This document shows, piece by piece, positions 63,445-64,000 of a stretch of 64,000 bases of DNA (position 1 is the first letter of the stretch; each line of letters begins with the position of its first letter). A program made the position numbers and the translations under genes. Below the pieces are notes generated by a model. That model was not told where the DNA came from, did no database searches, and was given only the letters and a program-made list of their open reading frames with translations. The DNA lies in assembly GCA_959022495.1 (NCBI GenBank), contig CAUEYX010000011.1, positions 1-64,000 of the forward strand. Reading direction: 5' to 3'. This DNA is from an uncultured Lachnospiraceae bacterium (GTDB lineage: Bacteria; Bacillota; Clostridia; Lachnospirales; Lachnospiraceae).

Positions 63445-64000
63445 TTGAAACAAAGAGTAGTGAAAAGGCTATTTGCCGGGCTGCTGGCGGTCAGTGTCAT
63501 TGCGTCGGGCGGGGCTGTCCCGTCCGTTTCGGCGGCGGAACCGGAAGGAGATGCACAGTGGGAGGAGATTGAATCGATCATCAATTCATTCTCCGATAAG
63601 GCAAGGTGGACGTCCCCGAATTACGGGAATGTTTATTCGGATTCTCTGCCGGATTCCGCATTGCTTGGAAATGGAAATACGGGAATTACATCCGCGGGGG
63701 ATGAGACATCGAAGACGTATGTTATCGCGGATGGAGGGTTCTGGAGCGATAATTCCAGGACGTTTGGCTATTCCAACGGCAGATCACCGCAGCTGATCGC
63801 GGGCGGTGGCATTACCATCAGCCCTGTGGTAGGAACACATGAATATAATCTTGCTTATGGAGGAAGTGTGACAGCTTCTTCTGAAAAGGAAGGATACAGT
63901 GCGCAGCGTGCGGTAAACGGGGCCTATACGAGGAATCCGGATCAGATATCAGAACCATTTACAGGATGGGAGGCAGCTGAAGAGGGACCCCAGAGCCTGA
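63445..64000 (+). CDS. Secreted glycoside-hydrolase-like protein with discoidin domain (partial, runs off the window)
   Basis: A TTG start at 63445 follows GAGGAGG by seven bases. The protein begins MKQRVVKRLFAGLLAVSVIA with a signal peptide cleaved near VSAA (about residue 31). Residues about 60-130 contain ALLGNGNTGI and a GGGITI segment, reminiscent of the N-terminal region of GH95-type alpha-fucosidases and relatives. A discoidin-like domain begins near residue 133 (YNLAYGGSVTASS, then AVNGAYT). The frame is open to the last base. The enzyme family is a guess; secretion and the discoidin module are clearer. Confidence 0.7.
   Translation, partial: MKQRVVKRLFAGLLAVSVIASGGAVPSVSAAEPEGDAQWEEIESIINSFSDKARWTSPNYGNVYSDSLPDSALLGNGNTGITSAGDETSKTYVIADGGFWSDNSRTFGYSNGRSPQLIAGGGITISPVVGTHEYNLAYGGSVTASSEKEGYSAQRAVNGAYTRNPDQISEPFTGWEAAEEGPQSL

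Overview
The window looks like chromosomal DNA of a gut-type Lachnospiraceae (Clostridia, Firmicutes). The pointers are a Bacillus/Clostridium-type SRP RNA, a nine-gene V-type ATPase operon in the Enterococcus hirae ntp order, paired glgC and glgD, spoVG, a DnaD/DnaI primosome pair, a Clostridia-style L10 leader and very large wall-anchored glycan-degrading proteins. GC content is moderate, with AGGAGG-type ribosome binding sites and clear sigma-A promoters.

Layout. 1-7.0 kb: 5' part of the SRP RNA (minus strand), then a plus-strand run of a B12-binding radical SAM protein, a 33-residue membrane peptide, a VanW-family protein, an AIR-synthase-like protein, an Lrp/AsnC regulator, a PLP aminotransferase and TrmL. 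7.06-16.15 kb: the V-ATPase operon (stalk subunit, I, K, E, C, F, A, B, D) with its own promoter and terminator. 16.2-24.4 kb: an accessory stretch with a GH105-type surface enzyme, a SIR2-TPR protein and an AI-2E family membrane protein. 24.5-53 kb: the usually contiguous cluster rpmG-secE-nusG-rplK-rplA-rplJ-rplL-rpoB-rpoC, here broken twice by accessory DNA. A GH20 surface enzyme plus a Wadjet-like jetABC operon lies between rplA and rplJ. A PL8 lyase fused to an endonuclease/exonuclease/phosphatase domain lies between rplL and rpoB. 53-59.8 kb (minus strand): murC, dnaD, dnaI, prs, a short KdpD-type kinase and a broken kdpE. 60-62.8 kb: glgC-glgD and spoVG. 62.8-63.4 kb: a non-coding stretch with long inverted repeats. 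63.4 kb to the end: the start of another secreted glycosidase-like protein.

How the parts fit. The accessory theme is foraging on host glycans. The PL8 lyase has the exact catalytic spacing of hyaluronate lyases and would release unsaturated uronic acid sugars, which GH105/GH88-type enzymes hydrolyse. The genes for these two proteins share a gapless 70-bp upstream element although they lie 23 kb apart, so co-regulation is likely. The GH20 enzyme would attack hexosaminides. All three complete surface proteins end in a similar TGDAA-type sorting tail. A second theme is genome defence: a SIR2-TPR protein and a JetABC set without a recognisable JetD nuclease. The strongest candidates for something undescribed are the EEP-PL8 fusion, the shared 70-bp element, the JetD-less Wadjet locus and the paired structured leaders of rplK and rplA.
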